A program made the translations under genes and the position numbers. 64,000 bases of DNA, from the NCBI GenBank assembly GCA_015179025.1, contig WHUX01000012.1, positions 558,001 to 622,000 on the forward strand, in the 5' to 3' direction. Shown here piece by piece: positions 51,204-61,745 of the stretch; within the stretch, counting starts at the first letter, position 1; every line of letters begins with the position of its first letter. The notes beneath the pieces are model-generated. The model searched no databases and was not told where the DNA came from. It saw only the letters and a program-made list of their open reading frames with translations. This stretch comes from Terfezia claveryi. Taxonomy: Eukaryota; Ascomycota; Pezizomycetes; Pezizales; Pezizaceae.

Positions 51204-51707
51204 TTAGAGCGTAGGTTTTCAACAACAGATTCAAGGGAAGAAGGAAGAGTGCAGAGGAAAAGATGAGCCTTGAACTCTTGATCACTGAATGATTACCTAA
51301 GACCTTGTTGCTATTCTTTATTAGATGTAGTGATAGTAAAAAGCTTAAAAGTAACTGTAGTATAGAGAGATTCAAATTGAGCAACATGTTCATTCCAAGT
51401 GGCAGATGGATCCTTTTTGAAGTTGAATACAGATGATACATGGTGAGTTGTTGAGGTGACATTTTTGTGATCAAGTGTATTTTCCAGAAGATCCCAAGCA
51501 TCCTTAGAAGATTCATGATTTCCAACGATATCTTTATATTCATCTCTAAGTAGTTGGATTAACAATGCTTTGGCTTGATTATTTTTCCTTGTCCAATTGT
51601 CATATGGATCTTCCTTCACCAGTCGGTTTGATGTCAGAGCCATTAACAACAGACCATACTCCAGCATTGTTAAGGTGGATCTGGGCTTCAAGGTACCAGA
51701 GTGCGTT
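51204..51707 (-). pseudogene. Copia gag relic, inverted arm
   Basis: The complement matches 50546-51050 almost throughout, about nine bases in ten by eye. It reads NQAKALLIQLLRDEYKDIVG, NHESSKDAWDLLENTLDHKN and ATWNEHVAQFESLYTT. This arm retains the ENTL segment that the + arm has lost, so it is the better-preserved copy. Confidence 0.75.
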
Positions 51708-51981
51708 TTAACAACTCATCGCCTCCTCGAATGTCTGTGTCAGCGTATGGCCCCTTGGAATCCAAGGCATTGCAATCTGCACAGCTGCCTAATAACAACT
51801 CGACTAACCCTTTGGCCCTACTATGGCACGCATGATACAATGTTGTAATCTGCTTCTTACAGTGGGCCTTACGGCAGGAATACCTAGCGATGCACGCGCC
51901 TGTGCTGAGGGGAGAGATGGTTTGATCACCCCAAGGACTCTTGTTTTTGTTGGATATCGATGCCCAGGCTTGCTTCTTCAA
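51706..51981 (-). pseudogene. Ankyrin-repeat fragment inside the LTR element
   Basis: Minus-strand open stretch containing TTLYHACHSRAKGLVELLLG followed by SCADCNALDSKGPYADTDI, close to an ankyrin consensus (TxLHxAC..G....V.LLL..GAD.NA.D). One to one-and-a-half repeats only. Probably host gene sequence carried in the element. Confidence 0.5.
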
Positions 51982-52005
51982 GAGCAGTGGAGGGATATAT
52001 ACCAG

Positions 52006-52429
52006 TGAACATCCACTACACCCCGGTTATTCGTACCGCCGCCACTTATACATGCAAACTCCTTACGTTCGCACATACGCAAGTATGGTTGTCACCCGGT
52101 TGCCACCTGGTTATCAGGATCGTTATCTGCAATCCCTGTATTTTCTTGCTTCTGATTGGCCGAATAATATATCCCTGCACATTGCCTTACCCTAAACTCC
52201 ATGTATATAAACAACGCTCTGGACACTGTATTTGTGTTAAGAATCAAGCAGGTCTTCACCCGCATCGTTCACTACTACCTAAAGTGCACTCTACGCTCTA
52301 CTGTCCACTCCGCGTATTATTATTGGCTATAGTAGACATATTGCTGCATACCCGCTCTCACCCGCACACCTGCGCTGCCTCGCTAGTACCACTTCCGCTG
52401 CCTAACAGATATTTCCATATCATTTGTCA
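52006..52429 (+). repeat. Right LTR
   Basis: Begins TGAACATCCACTACACCCC and ends CATTTGTCA; same orientation as the left LTR but diverged and shorter. Confidence 0.65.
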
Positions 52430-54397
52430 AAGTATGCCTGGAATAACTATATATAAGCAAAGGGAAATTGCGATGCCCAAAACTTGCTTAGGGCCACGCT
52501 ATGATAAATAGCTTTTCCAAGCTGTCGATTATAGGAGCCAGTTTACGGATCCTTTCTAGAGGGCCGGAAAAACTTGGAGAAGAATTGAAGGTAGCTCAAC
52601 AAGGTATAATTGCATTGAAAATGATAACTTGTTGCAAATATCAACGATTATCCAATTCAACTAGACGTTTGTTCTAAAGTACTTACCATGATCAATAGTT
52701 TGAGATTTCCCCACACTGGTGGAGGGACATTTGGGTTACTTGAGATGTAGATGTTGATGATAGGTGAGAACCTTGTAGGATCTCCAGCAACTATTGCATT
52801 TGGCCCAGATACTTTTTAGGTCGAAATTGGATAAAGACCTTATCATTGATTGCAACTGTCAAGTGCCAACCAGACTAGCTGTCAACTCCAAGATATTATT
52901 CTGTTCAGGGCAAGGACTATTTTGAAATGTAGTCTTTTACACAGGGCTTAGGACTTCTGTAAAGTCCATGATTGCTTGTTATAGCATTGTTTCACCAGTA
53001 GGGCGATTGGGGGAGTTAGGTATCCTCGGTGTAAGATTGATGCTGCTACAGCACCATGGCTTGAGTTCTCTGTTGCACACATTCCACAACCAAATTGAGT
53101 AGTATGGATATATATTCGATAATATGTATTCTGTATGGTTTAAAGTAATAATGCTTTCCACTTTGGTTTCTGTGTACACGTGCCCATACCAGCTAAACCA
53201 AACCAAGTAACCCAGCCAATTACTAAATGCGGTAACTAGAACCCCTCCAAATCTAACAAGTTACGCTCTTAACCAGACAACCTTAAAAGAGGTTAAATTA
53301 CTACGACAACCTAAATTCAACATTACCTTCGAACTTCTGTAGAAATTTCAATTCTGCTTTCCACCATCTATACCCTCCGGCAAATCCAGGAGGGGAGAGG
53401 GAGAGTTGCTGGTGCTTGGGGTGAGAATGAATATGAATATAGACGATGTTGGGAAGAATTTTGGAGTCTTCGCTATTTCAAATATTTGGTGATTTAGTAG
53501 TGAGTGGTTGGGGGAAGGGGGGGGGGGGGAAGTGCAGGTATGCAAGTATATTGTTATGCTTGCAATATCAAGTGCATGCATTACTCCGATAATTTGGGAT
53601 TCCAGCATAGGATACATGGGTGTACGGTTGCAGTACAGTGGTATGATATGTGAAATCTAATTTTTACGTCACTTGTATGATTGCTAGAGAGAGATAGGAT
53701 AATAATGCAAGAGAGTACTTTAGTCTAGAGAATAAGCCTAGAAGTTAATTACAACTAGATCTTGCTAGACTTTCGCGCTTCTTTCCTTTCCCCACATTCT
53801 GTTCCCACTGGTTTCTCTCCCCGTGATACCTTAGTTATCCGAAATGATGAGTCAGATTTTAGCCATTCACGTCAGACGTCTATCCCAATCGGGGTAGTAG
53901 TGACTGGAGTATGAGAAAGCTAAGTAGTCGGAATCAGGTGCTTGTGTAATAAATATTGTTGGAGAGTGTAACCGCTAGGAGAAAACGTTATCACTGGGTG
54001 CCAGGTTTAGTCACCAATAGTATATTGTACGCTCACAAATATTACAGGTTCCTTCTATCAATAGGGCAAACCCGTCGTCACCTTCAAGTAATTTATAATT
54101 TTCTAGGACGCAGCACACACACCCCAACTACATTGCAAGAAAAAAAATCACCCATTCAAACCCAATATGTATTCTTCAAAACAACAATTTCGTCATGTTA
54201 AAACAATACATGGTTTAAACATCAATGATCTGCTGTACCACCGGTTTTATATTGTCGAGTCTAATATGGTACTGGTTCTAAAAACAATTGTACAGGACAA
54301 AAGATTTGCTAAAGATCTTCTTCATACAATTGCTGGCCTGAATATAAGCAATCATCAATGAAAATTGGATTCAAGATCACAGTTGAGGAGCAGCTAT
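52430..54397. other. Gene-poor gap
   Basis: About 2 kb of AT-rich sequence with a G run at 53517-53529. No convincing gene or element. Confidence 0.5.
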
Positions 54398-56728
54398 TCA
54401 TTGTGGCTTTGCTCCAGGGCTCCTGTTCGCATAGATCCCATGACGCCATTCCGGCTCAAAATTGCCTTTGGCATCGTCATGCAGCATCAGCAAGTCCTCT
54501 CCAACCTGATAACACCATGTTGGGCCCGGACGGCCCACGGTGCTGATATTTGCGATGTATCGCGCTGTTTCACTAAAGTTTCCTAGTAAATCTGCTGGCG
54601 ATGCTGGCGGTCGAAGACTGGGTCCCGCTACGGCTACTCGTGCGCGGTTGAAACTTGCTGGTGGTGAGCTGGACGAGTAAGCAGGGGGTGGTGTGAACTC
54701 CTGTCCGGACCGAGGCGTATCCATTCGGGTTGGTATTATACAGGGGCCTGGTGGTGTCAGTCCCGGTGGCGGCCCAATAGTTCTCGAGCCCTGCCTCGTC
54801 AGCATTGCGTGTACACGTTCTTCCATGTTGCCCTGCATATGCCTTATCAACATTGCACGTACGCGTTCTTCCATACTCTCCTGCAGTACAGGGCGGCCCG
54901 GTTCTCCCGTTGCATCAGCATGCACTGGTAGCTGTGCAGTGGGAGCTACTGTGGGATCCGCCCGGGGCGGAAACCGGGATTGACTCCTATCCATACCCCA
55001 ATTTGGAGGAGCAGTTGTGTGAGGCTGCGACGTGCTGAATTCTGCAGGTTGCGTATTCCAGACCTGTGGGTTGCAAGTAACTGGGTACAGCCTGGGAAGG
55101 CCGTTGTTGACAATGATCGCCCTGGCCTCACGTGGCACTGCAAGCCTGGGATCATTCATAGGATTGGGCGGTAGCGCGGGCAAAGCTGGCGTCCCATTGT
55201 TGGTAGTAGATGAGTGGTTCCATGCCCCATCCTCGGATAACTGCCCAGTTTGTTCTATATCCTCTTCGCTTAGGTCTTCGTCTTGACTTCGTTCACTTTT
55301 AGGCTGTCCGATGCACATTTGTTCAAATGAACTGCGCATTGTCGTATTACCGTCCTCGGGTAGCGCTCGATCGAAGCCCACAGTATCGAAATCGTGCAAG
55401 GGGATTCCTCCCCTAGTCTCATCTTCACTGACGTCAGCGTCTGACAGAGCAACACCTCCTGAAGTAGTCACGCCTTCTGTATATGAGGGGGTATCAGGAT
55501 TTTCATGACTCGTGGTGCTGGCTCCTCCTGGGTTCTCATAATGATACTCATCCTCCCAATTCAGCGGGCATCCGCCTTCACCTTCTCTCCGAAATCCACC
55601 ATAAGTCGACCCAGAGCCGGCGTACACATCAGAAAGTGGCTGTAGGTGCGAATGAAGGATACGGTCGTAGCTATTTGCAGCTGCATTCACACCGGATGTC
55701 CTTTGCAATGTCCCGTCAGGGCTCGTTCGATATAGATACCCGATTCCAGTGGTTGACATGTGAATTGGGGAGAAGCCATGGAACGGTTCCTGGTCGCTTT
55801 CGGATTCGTCCCCAGAAGTTTCACTCTCAAGATACTCATCATAGTACTCGACATACCCATTCTCGCCTTGTGCATCGCTGTCATTGGTACCATCACCGGC
55901 ATCGTCAGTCTCGGACCCACTCTCCCAATATTCGTCCCAGTCATCTTCATCGTCGCTCTCCTGTGTAGGACAAAACGGCGGGCGGAGCGGCACCGCCGGC
56001 CTTGGAAGCTGAACCGGCGAGGCAACAAGGGGTCTTCCGCCTATTATCATCATTTGCGGATGGAGCCTTGGCGTAGGTGGCTGAAAGGAACGCACATCCG
56101 CTTGAACGTCGCCATCCCGCTGCCACGGATTACTGGGAGTACCCATTGGGCGAAATTGAGGATCTAGATATAGATTGTGATTCTCTGGCCCCAATTTTAG
56201 TGTGTCCACAAACTGAAACTCTAGAACTTTTCTATAGTGAAGTAAAGCGTAGCCGCAATAAACCTGATAAGATTTCAGTCCTCCCGCGACACGTATCTCA
56301 TGTTCGTCGCTCACGGAATATGCAGTCTCGAACTCCAGGTATTGAACTTGGCATAGCCCATGCGCCTGATAGTTTGCGAGTCCTTGCTCTAGTTCAACGA
56401 GCAGCCTCGCGTGATGAACTCGGGCTCCAACCCACGCAGCGGAGTACTGGGCATGGGGATTGTCAGACAAGGGATAAGAGGCTCTGATCATATACATCTG
56501 GTATGCTATCTGTTGTAGGCGCCAGGCCCCTGCTCGCACCTCGGGGAAAGAGTCGATGGCCAGATTGACTGGCCTCCATTGGAGCTCTAAAGCGACAGTG
56601 GCGGGTGTCATTGGAGGCTGTGCCTGGGGAGAGTTACTGAGTGAAGTCCCGGATAGTGATGGGGTACCAGTAGTACGGAGAACCTCCTGCAATCTCTCAT
56701 GCGCATTTCGCAGATGGGGGGAAGCCAT
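54398..56728 (-). CDS. Orphan 776-residue hydrophilic protein
   Basis: Intronless ATG-to-stop frame, beginning MASPHLRNAHERLQEVLR. Residues ~50-185 look folded and helical, with aromatic-rich stretches such as EVRAGAWRLQQIAYQMYMIR and KSYQVYCGYALLHYRKVLEF. The middle (~255-520) is acidic, low in hydrophobics and disordered (ESDDEDDWDEYWESGSETDD). Near 625-655 two copies of MEERV.AML.R occur in tandem (MEERVRAMLIRHMQGN, MEERVHAMLTRQ). The last ~35 residues are again ordered-looking (TWCYQVGEDLLMLHDDAKGN). No signal peptide, transmembrane helix or known domain recognised. It sits alone among transposon relics, between an LTR element and a CHAT pseudogene. An intact frame of this length without stops indicates a real gene; its origin may be lineage-specific. 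Confidence 0.65.
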   Translation of the reverse strand: MASPHLRNAHERLQEVLRTTGTPSLSGTSLSNSPQAQPPMTPATVALELQWRPVNLAIDSFPEVRAGAWRLQQIAYQMYMIRASYPLSDNPHAQYSAAWVGARVHHARLLVELEQGLANYQAHGLCQVQYLEFETAYSVSDEHEIRVAGGLKSYQVYCGYALLHYRKVLEFQFVDTLKLGPENHNLYLDPQFRPMGTPSNPWQRDGDVQADVRSFQPPTPRLHPQMMIIGGRPLVASPVQLPRPAVPLRPPFCPTQESDDEDDWDEYWESGSETDDAGDGTNDSDAQGENGYVEYYDEYLESETSGDESESDQEPFHGFSPIHMSTTGIGYLYRTSPDGTLQRTSGVNAAANSYDRILHSHLQPLSDVYAGSGSTYGGFRREGEGGCPLNWEDEYHYENPGGASTTSHENPDTPSYTEGVTTSGGVALSDADVSEDETRGGIPLHDFDTVGFDRALPEDGNTTMRSSFEQMCIGQPKSERSQDEDLSEEDIEQTGQLSEDGAWNHSSTTNNGTPALPALPPNPMNDPRLAVPREARAIIVNNGLPRLYPVTCNPQVWNTQPAEFSTSQPHTTAPPNWGMDRSQSRFPPRADPTVAPTAQLPVHADATGEPGRPVLQESMEERVRAMLIRHMQGNMEERVHAMLTRQGSRTIGPPPGLTPPGPCIIPTRMDTPRSGQEFTPPPAYSSSSPPASFNRARVAVAGPSLRPPASPADLLGNFSETARYIANISTVGRPGPTWCYQVGEDLLMLHDDAKGNFEPEWRHGIYANRSPGAKPQ

Positions 56729-59369
56729 GGTAGAATCCAGCTGACTCCTGCAACTGTGTTTATAGGTGAAGAATTTTGTTTATGTGAACTTGCTGCCAGT
56801 AGGGTCAGATCAAATTTAAGAGCAGGTGTATTTTTAAGCACCTCGGCAAGCTTAGAGGTAATACATACGAGAACATTCAAACACAAAGAGAAAAGAGGAT
56901 CGGAGCAAGATTTTTGGAATGAAATCAGTCTTAAAGGGGACCAATGTGAGAGCTTGAGAAGTAAGAGAAATGAGATGTTAGTGAGGGCATTTCCAAATCC
57001 AAGAGAGAGAAAGGTATGAAGGAAGTAGGCACAGCAGATGTCAGTTGTTGGAATATAGATGCCCTTTATAAATATCCGAGCCCAACCAGACATACTCACG
57101 TTGCTATATACATCTGGGCGAAGCTCTGCTTGTGAAATTTACCAGAAGGTTGGTGAAGGACAAACTTCAGTGAGAGGGTATACCTAAAGACTTTCCACCA
57201 TCATCACCAACGCCATGGCCTTGTTGAAATAAAGGTCGTGGCTAGTAGTTAAACTTTTCCAGGTAACATCGTGTCCTTGAAGCGACTAGGTTTCAGAGGT
57301 GTGTCGCCAGAGCATGAGCTTTCTTTCGGGATTGAAGTGTTTGACATGAAATAATATCAGTGACTTAGTAGCTACAGTCCAGACTGGCTGGTGATAAGAA
57401 TGCTTCAGCTTCATGATACTCATTTGTAAATGCTGATGATGGAGCTTTAATTTGTCTTACATGTGTATATTTTTCCTGGCAGATGGAAACTTGAAATGGT
57501 AATCAAGATATGTTGGTGGTATATTCGAGCATTGAACTTCTAGGTGTCCTGAAGCCAGATTCAATCAAGATGACATACTGGACTGATTCATGTTTGGATG
57601 TTTGTATGTTTACGATTCCGACCAGCTGTGTATCCTCGTCAGTCTCACAATCTACTAAACAAAGTAGTCTGGTTGGCACAACTAACAAAGGCGCGTCAAG
57701 AACCAGGCTAGTGGAACATCAAAACTTTAACGATTAGCCGCGTGGTCAGTCTTGGCTAGGAAGTGCCACGTCATGACGTCAGATTATGACGCCGCATATG
57801 ATTTTCTTCGTATTGAGCTTGCGTTTCATGTAGCATACTCGGCTAAACAGGACGGGTTCTTTGTACTTATCCCAGCAATGACATGAAGAATGGTGGTAGT
57901 AAAATCTTAGGGTGACTGGGCCATTAAAGCCATGGGTTCGCGAAGACACATCTGTCTGATTTAGTCTGCAAAATATTGTCCTGTTCGACGTTAGCTTTGT
58001 CTTGTGATATTGCAATTGAATAGATTTTCAAGTTCCCGAGAATATTTCGATGTGGCTGTCCAGTCCATTACCCTGAACGTGGAAACAGCTGCGACTTCAC
58101 GAAAAACAACCTCCCACAACCAAAATTCACGTTTACAAGACCAAATCATTTATATCGTCGGCATAATGTTGTAAGTTGTAGAACTGCCATGGCTGTGGCA
58201 ACTCTCAACACAGGAGGGATCATGAAAAGGTTCGAGAAACAAATAGACCCGTGATTGGCACGTGCAATCAATATACACCAATAAGGTCAGGTCTACAGCT
58301 CCGACGAGTCAAGCGTCTAGGTCTGTCATTTTTTTAATGTTAGCTTAAAAGTCCGAGTCAGAGATATGACGTTCAAAACTCAGTGTGAAGTGCACTGGCA
58401 CATAATTCAAGGTACCATTTGGATCAGTCAACGTCATCCAACACGACTGGCTCGGTTGCTGGTGGAGATTGTCGAGCGGAATGTCGGGGAAGGTGAGAAA
58501 GGCGAATGACTCGAAGCTACCGAACGGGCGAGTGAAGTCACCTGGGTATCCAGCTTGTAGGATTTCCTTTCCGTTATCTCTCTACGCAGACCATTATCTT
58601 CTGCAAATTGTAATCGCCGTTTGGGTAGTCTCGTTTGGGGAGGTTTGTAGCAGTACAGCCACCGAGACAATTGAAATGCGGATGTGCTATGGAGACGGGT
58701 TGCGCTTTCAAAATCACACATATTCTCGTCTCACATGATTTCCGCAAGCTTATGTGAATGGCTCCTACTATACATGTATACGAAGTTGCGACGTAAACGA
58801 CATGCTGTACAGTATGCAAAGTTGCAGATGCGTATGCAGCCTCAGCTGAATGAATAGCCAATTCCGCCGATTGTGTCGCAACCACAAACCTGCAGGTTCC
58901 CCATGTGGACAAAACAAAACATACTTTCCACCTACAACATCACACGACAAATCTCCCACAATGTTTCTTAGCCGTATGCCTCGCCTCGTGCTGCTCCCCT
59001 AGAGCGGGGGTTGATCTAGATATATGTTATTTTCTGGACGAGCTTTCAAGCCTCCGGTCCCTGCGAGTGAAAAGGTGGGGGAAGAGGCACAGTATATACC
59101 ACGCGGGGGGGCACACTAGAGAGGACGGGTTCGAAATCTCTATCCCACCCAGCCCAACGAATCACCGAGTCCCAAATCCCCTATCCAAAGAGCTCAGCCC
59201 CCGCCGTGGCGAGTAGCGCTGTTCCCGCACATAACCCACCACTTACGTTACCAACATTCTCCTGCGGATTTGTGAGCAGGAGAGAGTAAGGATGGCGGGG
59301 TTGGCAGGGGGGATAGTTTGACATTAGAGGCGGTGTCTATGGATATGATTTGAATGAGGATATTACCCC
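56729..59369. other. Gene-poor gap
   Basis: About 2.6 kb. A perfect TGACGTCA palindrome at 57774-57781 is the only clear motif. Small ORFs have no recognisable domain. Could hold more distant 5' relics of the CHAT gene, but I see none. Confidence 0.45.
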
Positions 59370-60595
59370 CTGTTGAAGCCTCTCTGGAGTGGGTCGAACA
59401 TAAACGCCGAAGAGCGTGATGTTGTAACTCACCTAATCCCTCTAGCCACTTCACGATATTTAGACTGTGAGGATCAGCAACATATTCTGGGACACTCACT
59501 GGGTTACTACAGCGGTATTATTATACGTAGGTCAATCACCATTGGAGGCACTATGTCTACAGGAACTGGGCCGCAGTGTTACAAATAGCCTTCTTCTCGA
59601 CTACCGCACTGACATATGGGATCTACTGGAGCATTCAACGTTAGCTACAGATTTTAATTCTCTACAACATTAATTTGACTGGCCATTCTCTTCTCCAGAA
59701 TCCCTCTCAGATAGTTCCATGCAGAGTACCTTCATGGACAAACACTGCAGGAATAACAAGCGGAAAAAATTCATAGATGCAATGAGGTCGCAAAGACCTT
59801 GATGACATACTCTTCCAAATTCGGCAGAAACCAGGATTCCAAATTTTCTTGCGTGCAGAATCTAATGATTAATTTTTATCAGCAGCCCAAAAAGGACCAA
59901 TTGTAGTGCTGAATGCTACAGAGTTCCGCAGTGATTCAATACTTCTCACCAAAGCACGAGTGACAAGCATTCCTTTACCCTAACTTTCCCATGCTTCAAT
60001 CATTAAGCACCTTGGTACAAGAACTATTGCCAACGAACTCAAGAGATATACTAAAGTGGCTATGGAAGGCTGCTGTACAACCAGTATTACGGGAACTAGC
60101 GTTTTACCCTCAGGAAGCCGACCCCTTGCTTCAAATCTGGTGGATTGGAGTTGGCCTACTGGCTCAGGCACCGACCCATGTTTCTGCCAAATTGATAAAA
60201 GGGACTGTTAAGTGTAAGATGACAACCTCCCAGTCTTGCCTTCCATCATATACCTCTATTGCCCAGGTACTGAAATATTCACGATCTCGACTACAACTCC
60301 AGTAGAACATATCTGTGCTAATTGTAACCATGCCCACGATGCCAGGGGAAACTTCTTTTAGTAGTGTGGCAACAGAGGCAGATGAAATCAAATGCAGCCT
60401 TCAGGATTTACACTTCAGTGAACATACTTGAAAGGCCAGATGCTAAGTAATGTTCTTCGGCAACTCTTAAGTTATAGTATCGCTCACCTTGCCTGTCATG
60501 GTGTTTCTCCAATCAATCCTGCGCACAGTCATCTTTTGCTTCTCAAGACATCAATCCTTCATCATTGGCCAACAGCAATTACATGGGGGCTCCGC
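59370..60595 (+). pseudogene. Decayed CHAT-domain (caspase-like) protein gene
   Basis: Collinear fragments in changing frames follow the layout of fungal TPR-CHAT proteins. They are HLIPLATSRYLDCEDQQHIL (~59425-59485), GQSPLEALCLQELGRSVTNS with DYRTDIWDLLEHSTLA (~59530-59650), LDDILFQIRQKPGFQIFL (~59800-59850), GPIVVLNATEFRSDSILLTK (~59895-59955), WLWKAAVQPVLRELAF with IWWIGVGLLAQAPTHVSA (~60055-60190), IVTMPTMPGETSF (~60320-60360) and LLSYSIAHLACHGVSPINP (~60450-60525). The catalytic His motif (HLACHG) is present; the downstream SAC.T catalytic Cys region is missing, cut off near the LINE 3' end. Several frameshifts and an internal stop make it non-functional. CHAT proteases act in cell-death and conflict systems. 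Confidence 0.75.
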
Positions 60596-60891
60596 GCCAT
60601 TTGAGTTCATTCTTTTTCCTCCACATTCACCGTTATGTTCGTCCAATAGTTGAGTTTCCACGTTCAATTATCTTGCGTTGCCAATAATCTCTTGAGTTTA
60701 TATCGTTATATGTTATATCTCTGCTGCCTTTTGGCTCTTGAGTTTTGTTATATTGCGGTATATAGGCGCCGGACCTGGCAGATTAACTTGTCTCGTCCTG
60801 AATCCACCCAAGTTTCCGGTGGCTCCTCATGGTCTCCTTACTGGGACCGAATAGGAGTAATGTGTTTTTCTCTCGGGGGAAAAAAAAAAAA
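60596..60891 (+). mobile_element. LINE 3' end with A tail
   Basis: 60765-60891 matches 8985-9100: both contain TGGCAGATTAACTTG, CCTGAATC.ACCC, GGTGGCTC.TCATGG and ATAGGAGTAAT, then a T-rich stretch and an A tail. The left boundary is set only by the end of CHAT similarity. Confidence 0.6.
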
Positions 60892-60892
60892 G

Positions 60893-61745
60893 CAAAGCAA
60901 AGCAAATACATTCTTGTTGTGGTGGACTATTTTCCAAGCTTCCTATTGATGGAAGCAGTGGAGTCGGCCGACAGGGAATCGGTATTGAGAGTTCGCGACA
61001 ACAATGTGATGGCCGAGAGTGGTATATCGCGGCAATGCAAGCTACTTCGTCAAGGGGAAGGTGGTTGAAGACGAGAGGAGTGCTCCTGTTTCAAGCTCCA
61101 ATATCAAATCTATCGTCTGTAGGGTTTACAGAACACGATATGTAGAGACAGTCCTGATGAGTCTTCGAACAATACTGCATGGTGAAAACCAACAGTTACA
61201 CGAGTGGGATGCGTCCTAGCGGCAGTAGTGTTTTCAATCAACACGAGAATTATCAGAATCCATAGTTACTCACCAGCTGTTTTTGGCGTTCAATCCTAGG
61301 GCCATCTGACAGCAAGAGAATGCATCATTGGAGTAGTATTGGAGGAGCACGCAGGGGCCTGGAAGGAAGAGAAAGAGATGGAAATCCGGACGCAAGAGAA
61401 TGACGGAAAGGAAGATCGTTAACGGGACAGGACCATCAGGAATGGCATTGGTAGGTGAATATAGCGAGGATCGAAGAGATGAGGGAACAGGCGAGGGAAC
61501 ATGCTGGAAGAACAAGGGAGAATAGTAGATAGAGATAATAGACAAAAGAAGAAATGGGATGAACCAGAAAAGGGAGATTTAGTATTGCTGAGGCGATTTG
61601 CCATTCTAGACAAGGGAAGGAAACTGGAGACGGGACGGGAGGGACTGTATAGAGTGCTGAAAGTGGGATTTTCGGGGGCATCAGTGGTTCTGGGTGTTAT
61701 TGTGACTGGGAGGAGGTTTTATTTTATTCTGGCTCGTGTTTTGTT
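60893..61745 (+). pseudogene. Ty3/Gypsy pol relic (integrase core and C-terminal part)
   Basis: Directly after the LINE A tail, KYILVVVDYFPSFLLMEAVE matches the start of a Gypsy integrase core. VVFSINTRIIRIHSYSPA and FLAFNPRAI lie near 61220-61300. The chromo-like C-terminal segment KGDLVLLRRFAILDKGRKLE, EGLYRVLKVGF is at 61560-61670. Frameshifts and stops throughout; no LTR found on either side. Confidence 0.65.

Larger units (their letters stand above)
49801..52429 (+). mobile_element. Copia-type LTR retrotransposon derivative with inverted gag
   Basis: Two direct-orientation LTRs (49801-50313 and 52006-52429) enclose 1.7 kb. The primer-binding site directly after the left LTR reads GGTTATGAGCCC, complementary to the anticodon arm of the initiator methionine tRNA. 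That is the half-tRNA priming used by Drosophila copia and yeast Ty5. The interior has no protease, integrase, reverse transcriptase or RNase H. It holds gag on the + strand, a second gag copy inverted, and an ankyrin-like fragment. No matching target-site duplication was found (ACTCA versus AAGTA), so ends may be inexact or the structure rearranged. Confidence 0.7.

Noticed and set aside
57774..57781. Perfect CRE palindrome TGACGTCA
   Set aside because: No gene start within about 1 kb on either strand, so no regulatory role can be supported.
59110..59150. T-loop-like GGGTTCGAAATC
   Set aside because: The preceding sequence does not fold into D- and anticodon arms, and no acceptor stem pairs.
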